From CAZOWL01 sp964583605 (GTDB lineage: Bacteria > Pseudomonadota > Gammaproteobacteria > Chromatiales > Chromatiaceae): DNA of 44,071 nt. The translations under genes were made by a program, and so were the position numbers. Position 1 is the first letter of the stretch. Each line of letters starts with the position of its first letter. Below, in pieces: positions 16,731-25,460 of the stretch. The notes below the pieces were generated by a model. That model did not search any database. It had not been told where the DNA came from and worked only from the letters and a program-made list of their open reading frames with translations. The stretch lies in assembly GCA_964583605.1 (NCBI GenBank), contig CAZOWL010000026.1:1-44071 (forward strand), written 5' to 3'.

Positions 16731-18863
16731 TCAGGCGGCGGCTGGGACCTGGCAAGCCCCGAAGAAATCATAGTGATCGATCGCCTCGAGGATTCCCAGG
16801 GCGTGATCCTGTTGCGCGAAGTAGATGTTGTCCATCTCGACCAACTGCGACAATTCTTCATGGTGGCGATTGGCGACCACGACGGCAAGCGTATTACCGC
16901 GCATCATGTCCTCGTCAGCCCCTGACCCCCCGGCAACCAGGACATGCTCGAGCGGGATGCCAAAGCGATGGGCGACATAGCGCAAGGCGAGCCCCTTGCT
17001 GGCCCTGATCGGCACGACATCGAGGTACTGGCCGAAGGCGTGAATCACATTCACGGCCTGCTCATGATTGCGCAGGAGGGCGGTGAGCTCCTCGACCGTC
17101 GGGGCCAAGCTCGGGTCGTAGTGATACGACACCTTGAAGCGACTCTGCTCGATCTTGCCTTGTGGTACGAGTCCCTCCACGCCCTCAAGCACGCGGCGCA
17201 CCGTCTTGGGCTTCCAGAGGTGATCGATGTGCTCGCTCCAGAAGTTATCAGGGGCTAGCGCCGCGCTATAGAAGATCTCGGTGCCGAGACTCGTGATCAG
17301 CACATCCGGGATCGGGATGCCGTGGCGTTTGAGCTCAGAGAGGACCGAATCGAGGCGGCGGCCAGTCGCGATCCCAAAATTGGCGCAACGCTTGTTCGCA
17401 CGCATCATGGCGGCGAAGCGCGCGACCCCCTCGGCATTGCCAAGCAGGCTCTGATCGAGATCGGTGAAGAGGGCGCGATCGCGGTAGATCAGGCGGCGGC
17501 GCAATGGCGGGGTATCGGGTATCGGCTCGGCGCGCTTGGTCAAAGGTGCCACGAGCTTGCGATAGTTTTCGGCGTGAGCCTGCCAGGAGTAGTGATCGCG
17601 AACCCCGGCGAGACCATTGCGGATGAGCGTTTGACGGTATTCGCCGTCTTTGAGGATGCGGACCAGGGCGGCGGCGATCGCGGAGCGGTCCAGCGGGTCT
17701 ACCAGCAGGCCGTTGCGGCAGTTGCCGATGATATCGACTGGCCCACCGTTCTCGGTGGCGACCAAAGGCAGTCCGCTCGCGGCGGCCTCCAGGAGCGTGA
17801 GGCCGAAGGGCTCGGTCAGCGCCGGGTTGATGAACACGCCGCCGCTCGCGGCGGCGAGGCGATAGATCTCAGGCACCTCATCCGGGCGATGTCGCTTCGG
17901 CGCGGCGACCTTACCATAGAGGTCATAGGCGTCGATCGTCAGCAGCACGTCGGTCAATACGGTGCGCGCGCCTTCATCGAGGTCGCGGATATCATCCCGG
18001 TTGCCGGCGATGATCAATAGGTTGGCCAAGGATTGGAGCTCCGCCGATTCCCCATAGGCTTCGAGCAGCGACACGATGTTCTTGCGTTGATCGGCTCGCG
18101 ACAGCGCCAGGATCAGCGGCTTGTCTGGGTCATCGAGGAAACGATTGATCTCGGCGAGGAAGGGGATCTGCGGGTCGGCATCGCTCGGGGGGTGGAAGCG
18201 CACCAGATCGGTGCCCGGCGGGATCACGACCATGCGCTCGGGGTGATAGTAGTCGTAAAGACTGTATTGCTGCTCGATCTCGTTGTGGGTGCTGGTGATC
18301 ACGAGATCGGCGGTGCCGAGCACGCGCTCCTCGGCCTCGATGCGGCGGAGCATGTTGTAGCGGGTATCGACCTGCGAGCCCTCTAGGCCCGCGGCCAGCA
18401 GTCGCTGACGCTTGTCGCGGCCGAGGGAGTGGCCGGTATGAACGAGTGGCACCCCGATCAGGTTGGAGAGCCGCACCCCGACATAGCCGGCATCGGCGTA
18501 GTGGCTGTGGATCAGGTTCGGCCAGCGGCCTTGTTGATGAAGAAAGGCGGCGAGATTGTCCATGAAGCCGTCGAGGTGATCCCAGAGCTGCTCCTTCGCG
18601 ATGTACTCGTCCGGCCCGGTATCGACGCGGATGATCCGCGCCTTCTCGCTCAAAGGCTCGAGCGGCCTGGCATAGTCGGGGCTGACGCTTGGGTCGATCA
18701 CGCGGCGGGTGACCAAATCGACCTGAGCGACATCCGAGCGCTCGCCGAGGGCGCGGGCGAGATCGACGACGTACTTGGTCTGGCCGCCGGTATCGGCGTC
18801 GCGACCGAGCTCAAGGTCCTCTCCACGGATCAAGCCGTGGACACTGAGCATTAGGATATACAT
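16731..18863 (-). CDS. sps: Sucrose-phosphate synthase with C-terminal sucrose-phosphatase-like domain
   Basis: The 710-residue protein starts with a GT4 glycosyltransferase of the sucrose-phosphate synthase type (SVHGLIRGEDLELGRDADTGGQTKYV at 7-31, HSHYADAGYVG, VHTGHSLGRDK, and the E-x7-E motif EPFGLTLLE at 351-359). It ends with a HAD domain from about 463 (FTDLDQSLLG with D468 and D470, IATGRRLDSV, TSLGTEIFY). The last HAD motif reads GGSGADEDM at 645-653 rather than GDSGNDxEM, but a later Asp pair is kept. The protein should join a nucleotide-sugar glucose to fructose 6-phosphate. The tail may then remove the phosphate, which would explain why no separate phosphatase gene is present. The ATG at 18863 was chosen because family homology starts there, with AGGAAG about 14 bases upstream. 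It is the first gene of the sucrose operon. Confidence 0.9.
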   Translation of the reverse strand: MYILMLSVHGLIRGEDLELGRDADTGGQTKYVVDLARALGERSDVAQVDLVTRRVIDPSVSPDYARPLEPLSEKARIIRVDTGPDEYIAKEQLWDHLDGFMDNLAAFLHQQGRWPNLIHSHYADAGYVGVRLSNLIGVPLVHTGHSLGRDKRQRLLAAGLEGSQVDTRYNMLRRIEAEERVLGTADLVITSTHNEIEQQYSLYDYYHPERMVVIPPGTDLVRFHPPSDADPQIPFLAEINRFLDDPDKPLILALSRADQRKNIVSLLEAYGESAELQSLANLLIIAGNRDDIRDLDEGARTVLTDVLLTIDAYDLYGKVAAPKRHRPDEVPEIYRLAAASGGVFINPALTEPFGLTLLEAAASGLPLVATENGGPVDIIGNCRNGLLVDPLDRSAIAAALVRILKDGEYRQTLIRNGLAGVRDHYSWQAHAENYRKLVAPLTKRAEPIPDTPPLRRRLIYRDRALFTDLDQSLLGNAEGVARFAAMMRANKRCANFGIATGRRLDSVLSELKRHGIPIPDVLITSLGTEIFYSAALAPDNFWSEHIDHLWKPKTVRRVLEGVEGLVPQGKIEQSRFKVSYHYDPSLAPTVEELTALLRNHEQAVNVIHAFGQYLDVVPIRASKGLALRYVAHRFGIPLEHVLVAGGSGADEDMMRGNTLAVVVANRHHEELSQLVEMDNIYFAQQDHALGILEAIDHYDFFGACQVPAAA

Positions 18864-19187
18864 GCCATTGACCCGTTCTTCCTGCGAAGCGATCTGCGAG
18901 CGGCATGCCTGCCAGACATATCGCTGCCCGGCCCTGAGGATGCCTTGCTGAGCCGTCAGAGGCAAGCCCAGCTCCGCCCACCAGTTCGGCCGAGCTCCGC
19001 ACGGCGCAGCTCGCGAGATACGGTCGGAGCCCTCTCCATCCAGCCCCAGGCGCCGGCCTTGATCATCAGCCCGGCCACCGGGAAAGGTCCGCTGTGCGGA
19101 CCTCCCTCGTGCGGAAATCCCAGGCGTAGGACCTTCCCGCTCGCGCTAGACCGGATCGTGATCGACGCCCAGGCGCCACGTGTCTCG
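18864..19187. other. Spacer with REP-like hairpin upstream of the sucrose operon
   Basis: No gene is recognised in these 324 bases. A perfect eight-base stem (AGGTCCGC at 19085-19092, GCGGACCT at 19096-19103, loop TGT) sits in the middle. Flanking bases can extend the fold, since GGGAAAGGTCC pairs with GGACCTTCCC near 19129-19138. A related hairpin lies in the gap-pgk spacer (38701-38717). The promoter of the sucrose operon must lie here or upstream, but no clear boxes are seen. Confidence 0.5.
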
Positions 19188-19673
19188 TCAGCGACGGGTC
19201 TCAAAGCGAAACGGCGCGATCTGCGTGCCCTGCGGCGTGTCGAGGATCACCTTGGCCTCCCAGTGCATGCGCCGGCGCACGCAGAGCGGTAGCAGGGCTT
19301 GCCCCCGGTAGGTGTTCTCGCCAGTTGCTTCGAGCCCGACGCGGTTGAACCCCATGTCCATATCGGTGCCGGCGAAATCGACCTCGACCGCGCCAGCCTG
19401 CAGTCCATCGGTCGTGACCGTCAGCGTCAATGGCTGCAAGATCGGGATCGAGCGGGGCTCGATGCCGAGCTGCACGCCGCCGCCCGTCGGGAATCGGGTC
19501 CAGCACGGCCCGGCGCGGAGGTCGCAGCCCGGATCGAGTGGTGCGACCTGGGCGTCGTCGGCCGGCCACCGAGCTGCACCGCGGTAGACAGCCACCGCTA
19601 TCAGGACGGCGAGCAGGACGGAGAGCCAGGGCCAAGCGGTAAACGCCGCGCGTCGCATCAGGGTGCGTTTCAT
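19188..19673 (-). CDS. Small membrane-anchored periplasmic protein, FixH/YtkA-like
   Basis: The 161-residue protein has one N-terminal membrane segment (FTAWPWLSVLLAVLIAVAVY) followed by a periplasmic domain. The pattern 'VEVDFAGTDMDMGFNRVGLEATGENTYRGQALLPLCVRRRMHWEAKVIL' recalls FixH/YtkA-like beta-sandwich domains, which carry a 'F.g.dM.Mg.n...L...g.g.y.g...lp.C..g...W' pattern. Three cysteines (CDLRAGPC and the later LC) may bind metal or form a disulfide. Relatives occur near cytochrome oxidase and copper genes, but no such gene is nearby, so the role is open. The ATG at 19673 gives the correct membrane anchor; longer frames have no sense. It is divergent from the glycerate kinase gene, with about 110 bases between them. 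Confidence 0.7.
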   Translation of the reverse strand: MKRTLMRRAAFTAWPWLSVLLAVLIAVAVYRGAARWPADDAQVAPLDPGCDLRAGPCWTRFPTGGGVQLGIEPRSIPILQPLTLTVTTDGLQAGAVEVDFAGTDMDMGFNRVGLEATGENTYRGQALLPLCVRRRMHWEAKVILDTPQGTQIAPFRFETRR

Positions 19674-19782
19674 GGCCCACAAGGTTAGGGTGGCGCATTG
19701 GAATCCTAGGGATTTCGTGCCCCGAGGAATCGAATAGCCGATCGTACGAGGAGACGGCGAAGCATGGTTGACCCCGAGGAAC

Positions 19783-21153
19783 ATGAAGGCCCCGAGATCT
19801 TCTGACGCGGTGGAGCCGCGCCATCTGTTGAGGGATCTTCTCGACGCCGCGTTGGCGGCGGTCCATGGCCGCGCGTGTGTAGCGAGGGCGCTCCGCGCGC
19901 AGCCGGTCGCTGGGCCGGTCAGGCTCGTCGCGCTGGGCAAGGCGGCCCAGGCGATGGCGGTCGGGGCGATCGACGCACTGGGTGAGGCCGTACAGGGCGG
20001 TCTGGTGGTCTCGAAGGCCGGTCACCTGGACCGCGCTTGGCTCGAGGCCCATCGCCTCACGGGCCTGATCGGTGGGCATCCGCTGCCCAGTCTGGGCAGC
20101 CTGACGGCAGGCGAGGCGCTGAGGACTACGCTCGCGGAGGACACTGGTGCGACCTGGCTCGTCCTGCTCTCAGGGGGGACGTCGAGCCTGATCGAATGGC
20201 CGATCGACGGTCTAGGTCTCCAAGACCTGCAACGGGCGAACGACTGGCTGCTCGGCAGCGGCCTGCCGATCGCCAGCATCAATCGCGTACGCAAGGCGCT
20301 GTCGCGCATCAAGGGCGGGGGGCTGCTGCGCAGCGTGGCAGGTAGCCGCCTGCGAGTCCTGGCTATCTCCGATGTGCCGGGCGACGACCCGGCGGTGATC
20401 GGGTCTGGCCTCTTGGTCCCGGAGCCGCGACTCGCCGAGGACCTGGCGCGCCTCGAGCTGCCCGGTTGGCTCCGGGCCTGGGTCTCCCGCGGCTTGGGGC
20501 AGCGCGGTGAGGCCCCATCGCAAGGACCGGCCATCGAGCTCGTCGCGACGCTCGATCAGGCCAAGCAGGCGGCCGCCGAGGCCGCTCGGGCGCAGGGCTG
20601 GGCGGTGCACGGGCATCCGGATTTCGTCGCAGGGGAGGCTGAGAACAGGGGCAGAGAGCTGGGCATAGGACTTGGCACGGCCCCGGCCGGTGTCCACATC
20701 TGGGGCGGTGAGACCACGGTCCAATTGCCGCCGCGCCCCGGACGCGGCGGGCGCAATCAGCATCTCGCGCTGGCCGCCGCCTGCGCGATGGCCGCAGGGG
20801 ACGCTTGGCTCATGAGCGTCGGCACCGATGGCAGTGATGGCCCGACCGACGCGGCCGGTGCCTTGGTGGACGGTGAGACAGTGGTCCGCGCGACGCGGGC
20901 GGGGCTCGACGCCAATGAGGGTCTCCGGCGTGCCGACGCGGGAACCGTGCTCGCGGCGACCGGGGATCTGATCTACACCGGCCCGACGGGCACGAACGTC
21001 ATGGATCTCATCCTCGGGCTGAAGCCTTACAATGAAATCCGCGCAGCACGTTCGCTCCCTCGCCCTCTGGGAGAGGGTTGGGGTGAGGGAACGATCAGGG
21101 GCGAGGCGACCTTTCATCATCCGGGGTGGCCCGCCTTGCCCCATGATCGTTAG
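19783..21153 (+). CDS. Glycerate 2-kinase, MOFRL family, with repeat-derived tail
   Basis: The protein belongs to the glycerate kinase family with DUF4147 and MOFRL domains, which phosphorylates D-glycerate to 2-phosphoglycerate. Visible features are VALGKAAQAMA near the N-terminus, GGHPLP, LLSGGTSSL, INRVRKALSRIKGGGL, ISDVPGDDPAVIGSG, and in the MOFRL part WGGETTVQLP, GRGGRNQHLALA, SVGTDGSDGPTDAAGA and TGPTGTNVMDLIL. The natural end of the family comes right after TNVMDL. Here the frame continues into the dispersed repeat from base 21031, adding 40 residues (including LPRPLGEGWGEG) and the stop. The ATG at 19783 has GAGGA five bases ahead and is preferred over a TTG at 19768. Glycerate is a by-product of photorespiration, which fits an autotroph. 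Confidence 0.88.
   Translation: MKAPRSSDAVEPRHLLRDLLDAALAAVHGRACVARALRAQPVAGPVRLVALGKAAQAMAVGAIDALGEAVQGGLVVSKAGHLDRAWLEAHRLTGLIGGHPLPSLGSLTAGEALRTTLAEDTGATWLVLLSGGTSSLIEWPIDGLGLQDLQRANDWLLGSGLPIASINRVRKALSRIKGGGLLRSVAGSRLRVLAISDVPGDDPAVIGSGLLVPEPRLAEDLARLELPGWLRAWVSRGLGQRGEAPSQGPAIELVATLDQAKQAAAEAARAQGWAVHGHPDFVAGEAENRGRELGIGLGTAPAGVHIWGGETTVQLPPRPGRGGRNQHLALAAACAMAAGDAWLMSVGTDGSDGPTDAAGALVDGETVVRATRAGLDANEGLRRADAGTVLAATGDLIYTGPTGTNVMDLILGLKPYNEIRAARSLPRPLGEGWGEGTIRGEATFHHPGWPALPHDR
21031..21152. repeat. Dispersed 122-bp two-hairpin repeat, copy B (forward)
   Basis: This copy has the same length and order as copy A: AATGAAATCCGCGCAGCACG start, hairpin CCCTCT-GGG-AGAGGG, GGTTGGGGTGAGGGAACGAT, then the long second hairpin ending GATCGTTA. 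It lies wholly inside the glycerate kinase reading frame, whose TAG stop uses the last two bases of the repeat plus the next G. Confidence 0.95.
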
Positions 21154-21453
21154 ACCCGCGAGACGGGTGCATCTGAGCCCAGCTCGCGGGTATGTCGCTG
21201 CGCTCTTTGATTTGCTTTAACAGATGTGCGGGTTCTGTGTACACGATTAGCTGCTTTGCCGGCCCTGCGCAATGGCTCGATCATCACCGGCTCACCGCCA
21301 CCCGGCGGGGGTCGCTGTGTCGCCCTCTCGGGCGACACGACTCGGGGGAGGCCGAAGGACAGACGCGCGCGACCGACCCACATTCCTGCGTTCCGGGGAC
21401 GGGTCGACCTGGAGGTCGCCCCTCCGGTGTGTCGCGCGTCCCGCGTCAGGTCC
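21154..21453. other. Spacer between convergent genes with a strong hairpin
   Basis: These 300 bases hold no recognisable gene. A perfect nine-base stem (GTGTCGCCC at 21317-21325, GGGCGACAC at 21330-21338, loop TCTC) lies midway between the convergent glycerate kinase and hydrolase genes. It may act as a two-way transcription block, although no T-run flanks it. Confidence 0.55.
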
Positions 21454-23268
21454 TCAACTGCCAACCCTGCGGCCGATGAAGCCCGAGTACCGCAGGCGCT
21501 CCTCGCCGTTCACGCGGACGATGCTAAGCGTCTCGCCGCGGGTACGGCCGAGCCCGAGAATGATTGCCTCCGTGTCCGAGATGGCGTGCAGTGGGACCTG
21601 GATCGTATTGGCTGACAGGGCCGGCATCTGGTAGCTCAGACACAGATGCCCCTCCCGGACCTTGAGCCTTGGCCTGGTGAGGGGAAAGCCGGGGTCCGGA
21701 TTCAAGATCCGGTAGCGTCCGACCCGCTTCAGCCAGGCCTCCGGAACCGGGCCTTCCGGCACCTTCTCCCCCATCAGGATCCGCGTCTCGCCCTGCTTCG
21801 CGACGACGACCTCCCGGCCGTCGATGATCTGCGTCTGCAGACGCATCGCCGCCAGCGGCCTGAAGGCGCCTGGCAAAGTACTCAGGGCGGCGCCGCCGAG
21901 GCCGTACCAGCCATCGGGGTGCGGGATCAGGTCAAAGGTCTCTTCGAGGAGGCAGGCGCAGAGCTTAGGGTCTTGCCGCTGGATCGAGATCAGCCCGAAG
22001 TCGGTGGCGTAGCTGCCGGCGATCTCGGCCGGCTCGGCCTTGGTCCGGCGCCTTTCGAGATCGGCCAGGAAGCGGTGCGCCGTCGTCGGCTCGGGCATCA
22101 CCTTCAGGACACTCTTGAGGATGCCCTCGGCGAGTTGGGAGACGATGGGGCGCGAGCCATCGGCATTGGCCAGCACAACGACACCTAGGCGATGCGCCGG
22201 CAACAGGACCATCTCGCTGGCGAAGGCGAGCGTCGTGCCGCCGTGGCGGACCACGGGCCCGCCGCCGGGGATGGTGCCATCCTCGATGAACCAGCCAAGG
22301 CCGTTGATGATATCGAGGTCCAGCGCGACGTCGAGGTTCTGCGGCGTGAAGGTCTCGCGCAGCGTGGCCGATCCGATGAGACGTCTGCCGTCGATCTGCC
22401 CATCACTCAGGAGTGCGCTCATGAGGCGCCCGAGGTCCGCGGCCGAGGTGTCCAGTCCGAGCGCTGGCGCATCGCGGATCGGCAGCCGCTTGAAGGGCCG
22501 ACCGTCGCGGTAGCCACGCGCGAGCTGCCCGCGTGCCTGCGGGCGCCCGGCAACGGAGCTCTGCATCATCCCGGCCGGGACGAACAGCCGTTGGCTCAGG
22601 TAGTCGGCATAGGCCTGGCCCGAGACCTTCTCGATCATGTGCCCGAGGAGGGTGAAGCCGATGTTCGAATAGGAGAAGACCAGATTCGGCGGGAAGGCCG
22701 TATATTCCTGATGGAGCTGACGCGCCACTTGCGTAAAAGGCGTCTCCGTCCACATCCCCTTGTTCAGATCCGTCGGCAGACCGGAGTGGTGGCACAGGAC
22801 ACTGCGCACGGTGATGGGGTCGCGGGCGGAGCCAAACCGGCTGCGGATGAAGAATTCCGGCAGATAGGCCTGCAATGGCTCGTCGAGGCCGATTTCTCCA
22901 GCCTCGGCCAACTGCATGGCGGCTACGGCCGTAAGTGGCTTCGCCAGCGAGCCGGTGCGATATATGGTCTGGGGCGTCGCGGCGATGCCTCTTTCGCGAT
23001 CGGCATGGCCGAATCCTTCTGCCCAGAGGACCTCCCCGCCGCGCACGAGCGCGAGACTGATTCCGGGCACTTGGAACCGCTCCTGCGCGGCATCGATCAG
23101 CGGGGCGATGCGCTCGCGGATCGGCCGGACCTCGGGGCGCAGGATCGAGTCCCGCTCGCCATCGGCCAGCACAGCGCCTGGATGGCCCCCCACTAGCGTC
23201 GTCGCGGCAAGGACCAGGCAGTAGGCGACAAGTCTTCGGCCGGATTGGCCAAGGCAGGCTATGAGCAT
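21454..23268 (-). CDS. Exported serine beta-lactamase-like hydrolase
   Basis: This 604-residue class C beta-lactamase/penicillin-binding-like hydrolase has an N-terminal signal peptide (LVAYCLVLAATTLVGGHPGAVLA). The active-site triad motifs are SxxK at 107-110 (SLAK), YxN at 200-202 (YSN) and HxG at 342-344 (HGG). The substrate-binding start VPGISLALVRGGEVLWAEGFG is typical. After about residue 400 comes a further 200-residue region of beta character (IAGSYATDFGLISIQ...) as in esterase/D-aminopeptidase relatives. The substrate is unknown: D-peptides, esters or peptidoglycan fragments are all possible, and resistance is not implied. The ATG at 23268 was chosen because it precedes the signal peptide. 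The longer frame to 23448 has no family match. The gene is divergent from nhaD. Confidence 0.85.
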   Translation of the reverse strand: MLIACLGQSGRRLVAYCLVLAATTLVGGHPGAVLADGERDSILRPEVRPIRERIAPLIDAAQERFQVPGISLALVRGGEVLWAEGFGHADRERGIAATPQTIYRTGSLAKPLTAVAAMQLAEAGEIGLDEPLQAYLPEFFIRSRFGSARDPITVRSVLCHHSGLPTDLNKGMWTETPFTQVARQLHQEYTAFPPNLVFSYSNIGFTLLGHMIEKVSGQAYADYLSQRLFVPAGMMQSSVAGRPQARGQLARGYRDGRPFKRLPIRDAPALGLDTSAADLGRLMSALLSDGQIDGRRLIGSATLRETFTPQNLDVALDLDIINGLGWFIEDGTIPGGGPVVRHGGTTLAFASEMVLLPAHRLGVVVLANADGSRPIVSQLAEGILKSVLKVMPEPTTAHRFLADLERRRTKAEPAEIAGSYATDFGLISIQRQDPKLCACLLEETFDLIPHPDGWYGLGGAALSTLPGAFRPLAAMRLQTQIIDGREVVVAKQGETRILMGEKVPEGPVPEAWLKRVGRYRILNPDPGFPLTRPRLKVREGHLCLSYQMPALSANTIQVPLHAISDTEAIILGLGRTRGETLSIVRVNGEERLRYSGFIGRRVGS

Positions 23269-23766
23269 GAGAGGATACCCGCTCTGCGCTGGGCAGCGGT
23301 TGCCATCGAGCCCAAACAGCGGGAGATGGAGGAAGAGGCTGTTTTCTAACTCAATCGCCTCGGAGCCGCAAGGGGGCAGGCCGAGCGGATATGACGCGGA
23401 TCGTTGGCGGTAGGCATCGCCAGGCGCGATGGTCCGGGCAGCGGCCACGCCGCCTCCCGGTGTCGGGATCTTTGCCTACGCCTAGATGGGTTGGCCTGAG
23501 ACGACACTCTCAACATTCAGGCCGCGAGCGTCGCTTCCGCAGTTGCCGCGTGATCACTGGGCTTGCTAGGCAGTTCACTTCCGAACTTGCGGCAATACAG
23601 GTGATAATGGCGCCGCGCGGTGCTGTGATCCGGACGCCAGGACTCTCGTTTCTGCGGCGATCCGCTCGGCCCCTCGCGCAAGGGATCAATCGGTGCCCTC
23701 GGTGCCGGTAAGGCCAATACGAAACAAGATCTTCGCGGCCCTCCGTTGTCCGCCGAAGGAGCATTC
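23269..23766. other. Divergent spacer and possible structured nhaD leader
   Basis: No gene is seen in these 498 bases. The 110 bases before nhaD look structured: CCCT-CGCGCA-AGGG folds at about 23671-23684. CGGTGCC then occurs twice (23691-23697 and 23700-23706), before GGTAAGGCCAAT at 23707-23718. The pattern is compatible with a cis-regulatory leader, but I cannot assign it to a known family by eye. Confidence 0.35.
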
Positions 23767-25203
23767 ATGTCGTCTAGGGCTTCACTTCGTCTCCTCCTCT
23801 CTATTGTTGGTGTTTCACTGATCTGGCTCCTGCCAAGCCTCTCTTGGGCTTCGGAGGGCGTAGTGCGCCAGGATCTGACCGCCACCTGGGCGGGGTATAC
23901 CGCGTTGGTCATCTTCGTCATCGCCTATGCGCTGGTCATGGCCGAGGAGTTCACGCATCTGCGTAAGTCCAAGCCGGTCGTGCTGGCCGCCGGTCTGATC
24001 TGGATCCTTGTCGCCTATTACTACTCGACGCACGAGGGCGACTCGGAGCTGGTTGGCGAGGCGGTGCGTCATAACATCATGGAATTCGCGGAGCTGTTCC
24101 TCTTCCTGCTCGCGGCCATGACCTACATCAACGCGATGGAGGAGCGACGGGTCTTCGAGGCTCTTCGCTCGTGGCTCATACGCAGTGGCTTTGGCTATCG
24201 TAGGCTGTTCTGGACGACGGGCTTCTTGGCCTTTTTCATATCGCCGATCGCCGACAATCTGACCACGGCGCTGTTGATGTGCGCCGTGGTGATGGCGGTC
24301 GGCGCCGAGAACCGCCGCTTCATCGTCCTGGGCTGCATTAACATCGTTGTGGCGGCTAACGCCGGTGGCGCCTTCAGCCCGTTTGGCGACATCACGACCC
24401 TCATGGTCTGGCAGAAAGGAATCCTCGAGTTTCAAACCTTTTTGCTGCTCTTCATCCCTTCAATGGTGAATTTCCTTGTGCCGGCGTACTTCATGCATCG
24501 CGCCGTTCCGGATCTCACGCCGACGCCGAGCGACGAGCGGGTGGCGACGAAGCGCGGGGCCAAGCGCATCGTCGTGCTCTTCCTCCTGACGATCGCGACC
24601 GCCGTGAGCGTGCACAATTTCCTTCATCTGCCACCTGTGCTCGGCATGATGACTGGCTTGGCCTATCTGAAGCTATTCGGGTTCTACCTGGCGCGGACAG
24701 GTGAGATGTCGACTGTTAAGGCCGGCAATATCGAGGACTCGATGCCGTTTGACATCTTCAACAAGATCGCACGCGCTGAGTGGGACACCCTGTTGTTCTT
24801 CTACGGCGTCGTCCTTTGTGTCGGCGGGCTCGGCTTCATCGGCTATCTCGAGCTGGTCTCCGCCCTCGCCTATGTCGACATCGGTGCGACCTTCGCCAAC
24901 ACCATGGTCGGCATCCTCTCGGCCATCGTCGATAACATCCCCGTGATGTTTGCTGTCCTGACGATGAATCCGGACATGTCCCAAGGCCAATGGCTGCTCG
25001 TCACCTTGACCGCTGGCGTTGGCGGCAGCATGCTGTCGATCGGCTCGGCGGCCGGCGTGGCGCTGATGGGGCAAACTAAGGGTATCTACACCTTCTTTGA
25101 GCATCTGCGCTGGACCAAGTACATCGCCCTTGGCTACTTTGCGAGCATCATCGCCCACTTCATCGTCAATTTCTGGACCTTTTCCATTCCCATCGATGGT
25201 TGA
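23767..25203 (+). CDS. nhaD: NhaD-type sodium/proton antiporter
   Basis: The integral membrane protein (478 residues) has about a dozen hydrophobic segments and an N-terminal signal-like segment (LLLSIVGVSLIWLLPSLSWA). Motifs of the NhaD/ArsB-like ion transporter superfamily are clear: FAELFLFLLAAMTYINAMEERRVF, ISPIADNLTTALLM, NIVVAANAGGAFSPFGDITTLMVW, SAIVDNIPVMFAVL and GGSMLSIGSAAGVALMG. The two Asp-Asn pairs (ADNLTT, VDNIPV) are the usual inverted-repeat ion-binding elements. It should expel sodium (or lithium) in exchange for protons, helping salt and pH balance. The ATG at 23767 has AAGGAG at ideal distance and is better than the ATG at 23746. The context with the sucrose osmolyte operon fits a saline habitat. 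Confidence 0.93.
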   Translation: MSSRASLRLLLSIVGVSLIWLLPSLSWASEGVVRQDLTATWAGYTALVIFVIAYALVMAEEFTHLRKSKPVVLAAGLIWILVAYYYSTHEGDSELVGEAVRHNIMEFAELFLFLLAAMTYINAMEERRVFEALRSWLIRSGFGYRRLFWTTGFLAFFISPIADNLTTALLMCAVVMAVGAENRRFIVLGCINIVVAANAGGAFSPFGDITTLMVWQKGILEFQTFLLLFIPSMVNFLVPAYFMHRAVPDLTPTPSDERVATKRGAKRIVVLFLLTIATAVSVHNFLHLPPVLGMMTGLAYLKLFGFYLARTGEMSTVKAGNIEDSMPFDIFNKIARAEWDTLLFFYGVVLCVGGLGFIGYLELVSALAYVDIGATFANTMVGILSAIVDNIPVMFAVLTMNPDMSQGQWLLVTLTAGVGGSMLSIGSAAGVALMGQTKGIYTFFEHLRWTKYIALGYFASIIAHFIVNFWTFSIPIDG

Positions 25204-25460
25204 AGGAGTGGTTCCCATACATCGAGCTGATCGAAGAGGCGCGGTCTCTGGAGCAGATACCCCAAACGGAATCGGATTCCGAGGCGATTCTGCTTGCCTA
25301 TGCCGCCTACGGTGATGGCTTCTTGGCGGCCTTGCGGGGTATCCTCGCTGCGCTTCTCGCGCAGCACGGGGCAGGGCGGATCGAGGCCTCTTCGGTCGGC
25401 TATCGCGGCTACTACCCGGCACCACTGGAGCGCTGGACCAAGGATTGGCTCACACCCTGA
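25200..25460 (+). CDS. Small protein of unknown function, coupled to nhaD
   Basis: An 86-codon frame starts at a TTG overlapping the nhaD stop codon. The codon pattern is like that of the real genes here. The protein (EWFPYIELIEEARSLEQIP...GYRGYYPAPLERWTKDWLTP) is mostly helical with an Ala/Leu-rich centre and an aromatic C-terminus. I do not recognise a family. The unusual start and lack of a clear ribosome site leave two options: a translationally coupled small gene, or the surviving 3' part of an older gene. Confidence 0.35.
   Translation: MKEWFPYIELIEEARSLEQIPQTESDSEAILLAYAAYGDGFLAALRGILAALLAQHGAGRIEASSVGYRGYYPAPLERWTKDWLTP

Noticed and set aside
21454..23268. Antibiotic-resistance beta-lactamase
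   Set aside because: The serine hydrolase motifs are shared by esterases and peptidases, and the extra C-terminal domain is unlike class C beta-lactamases.
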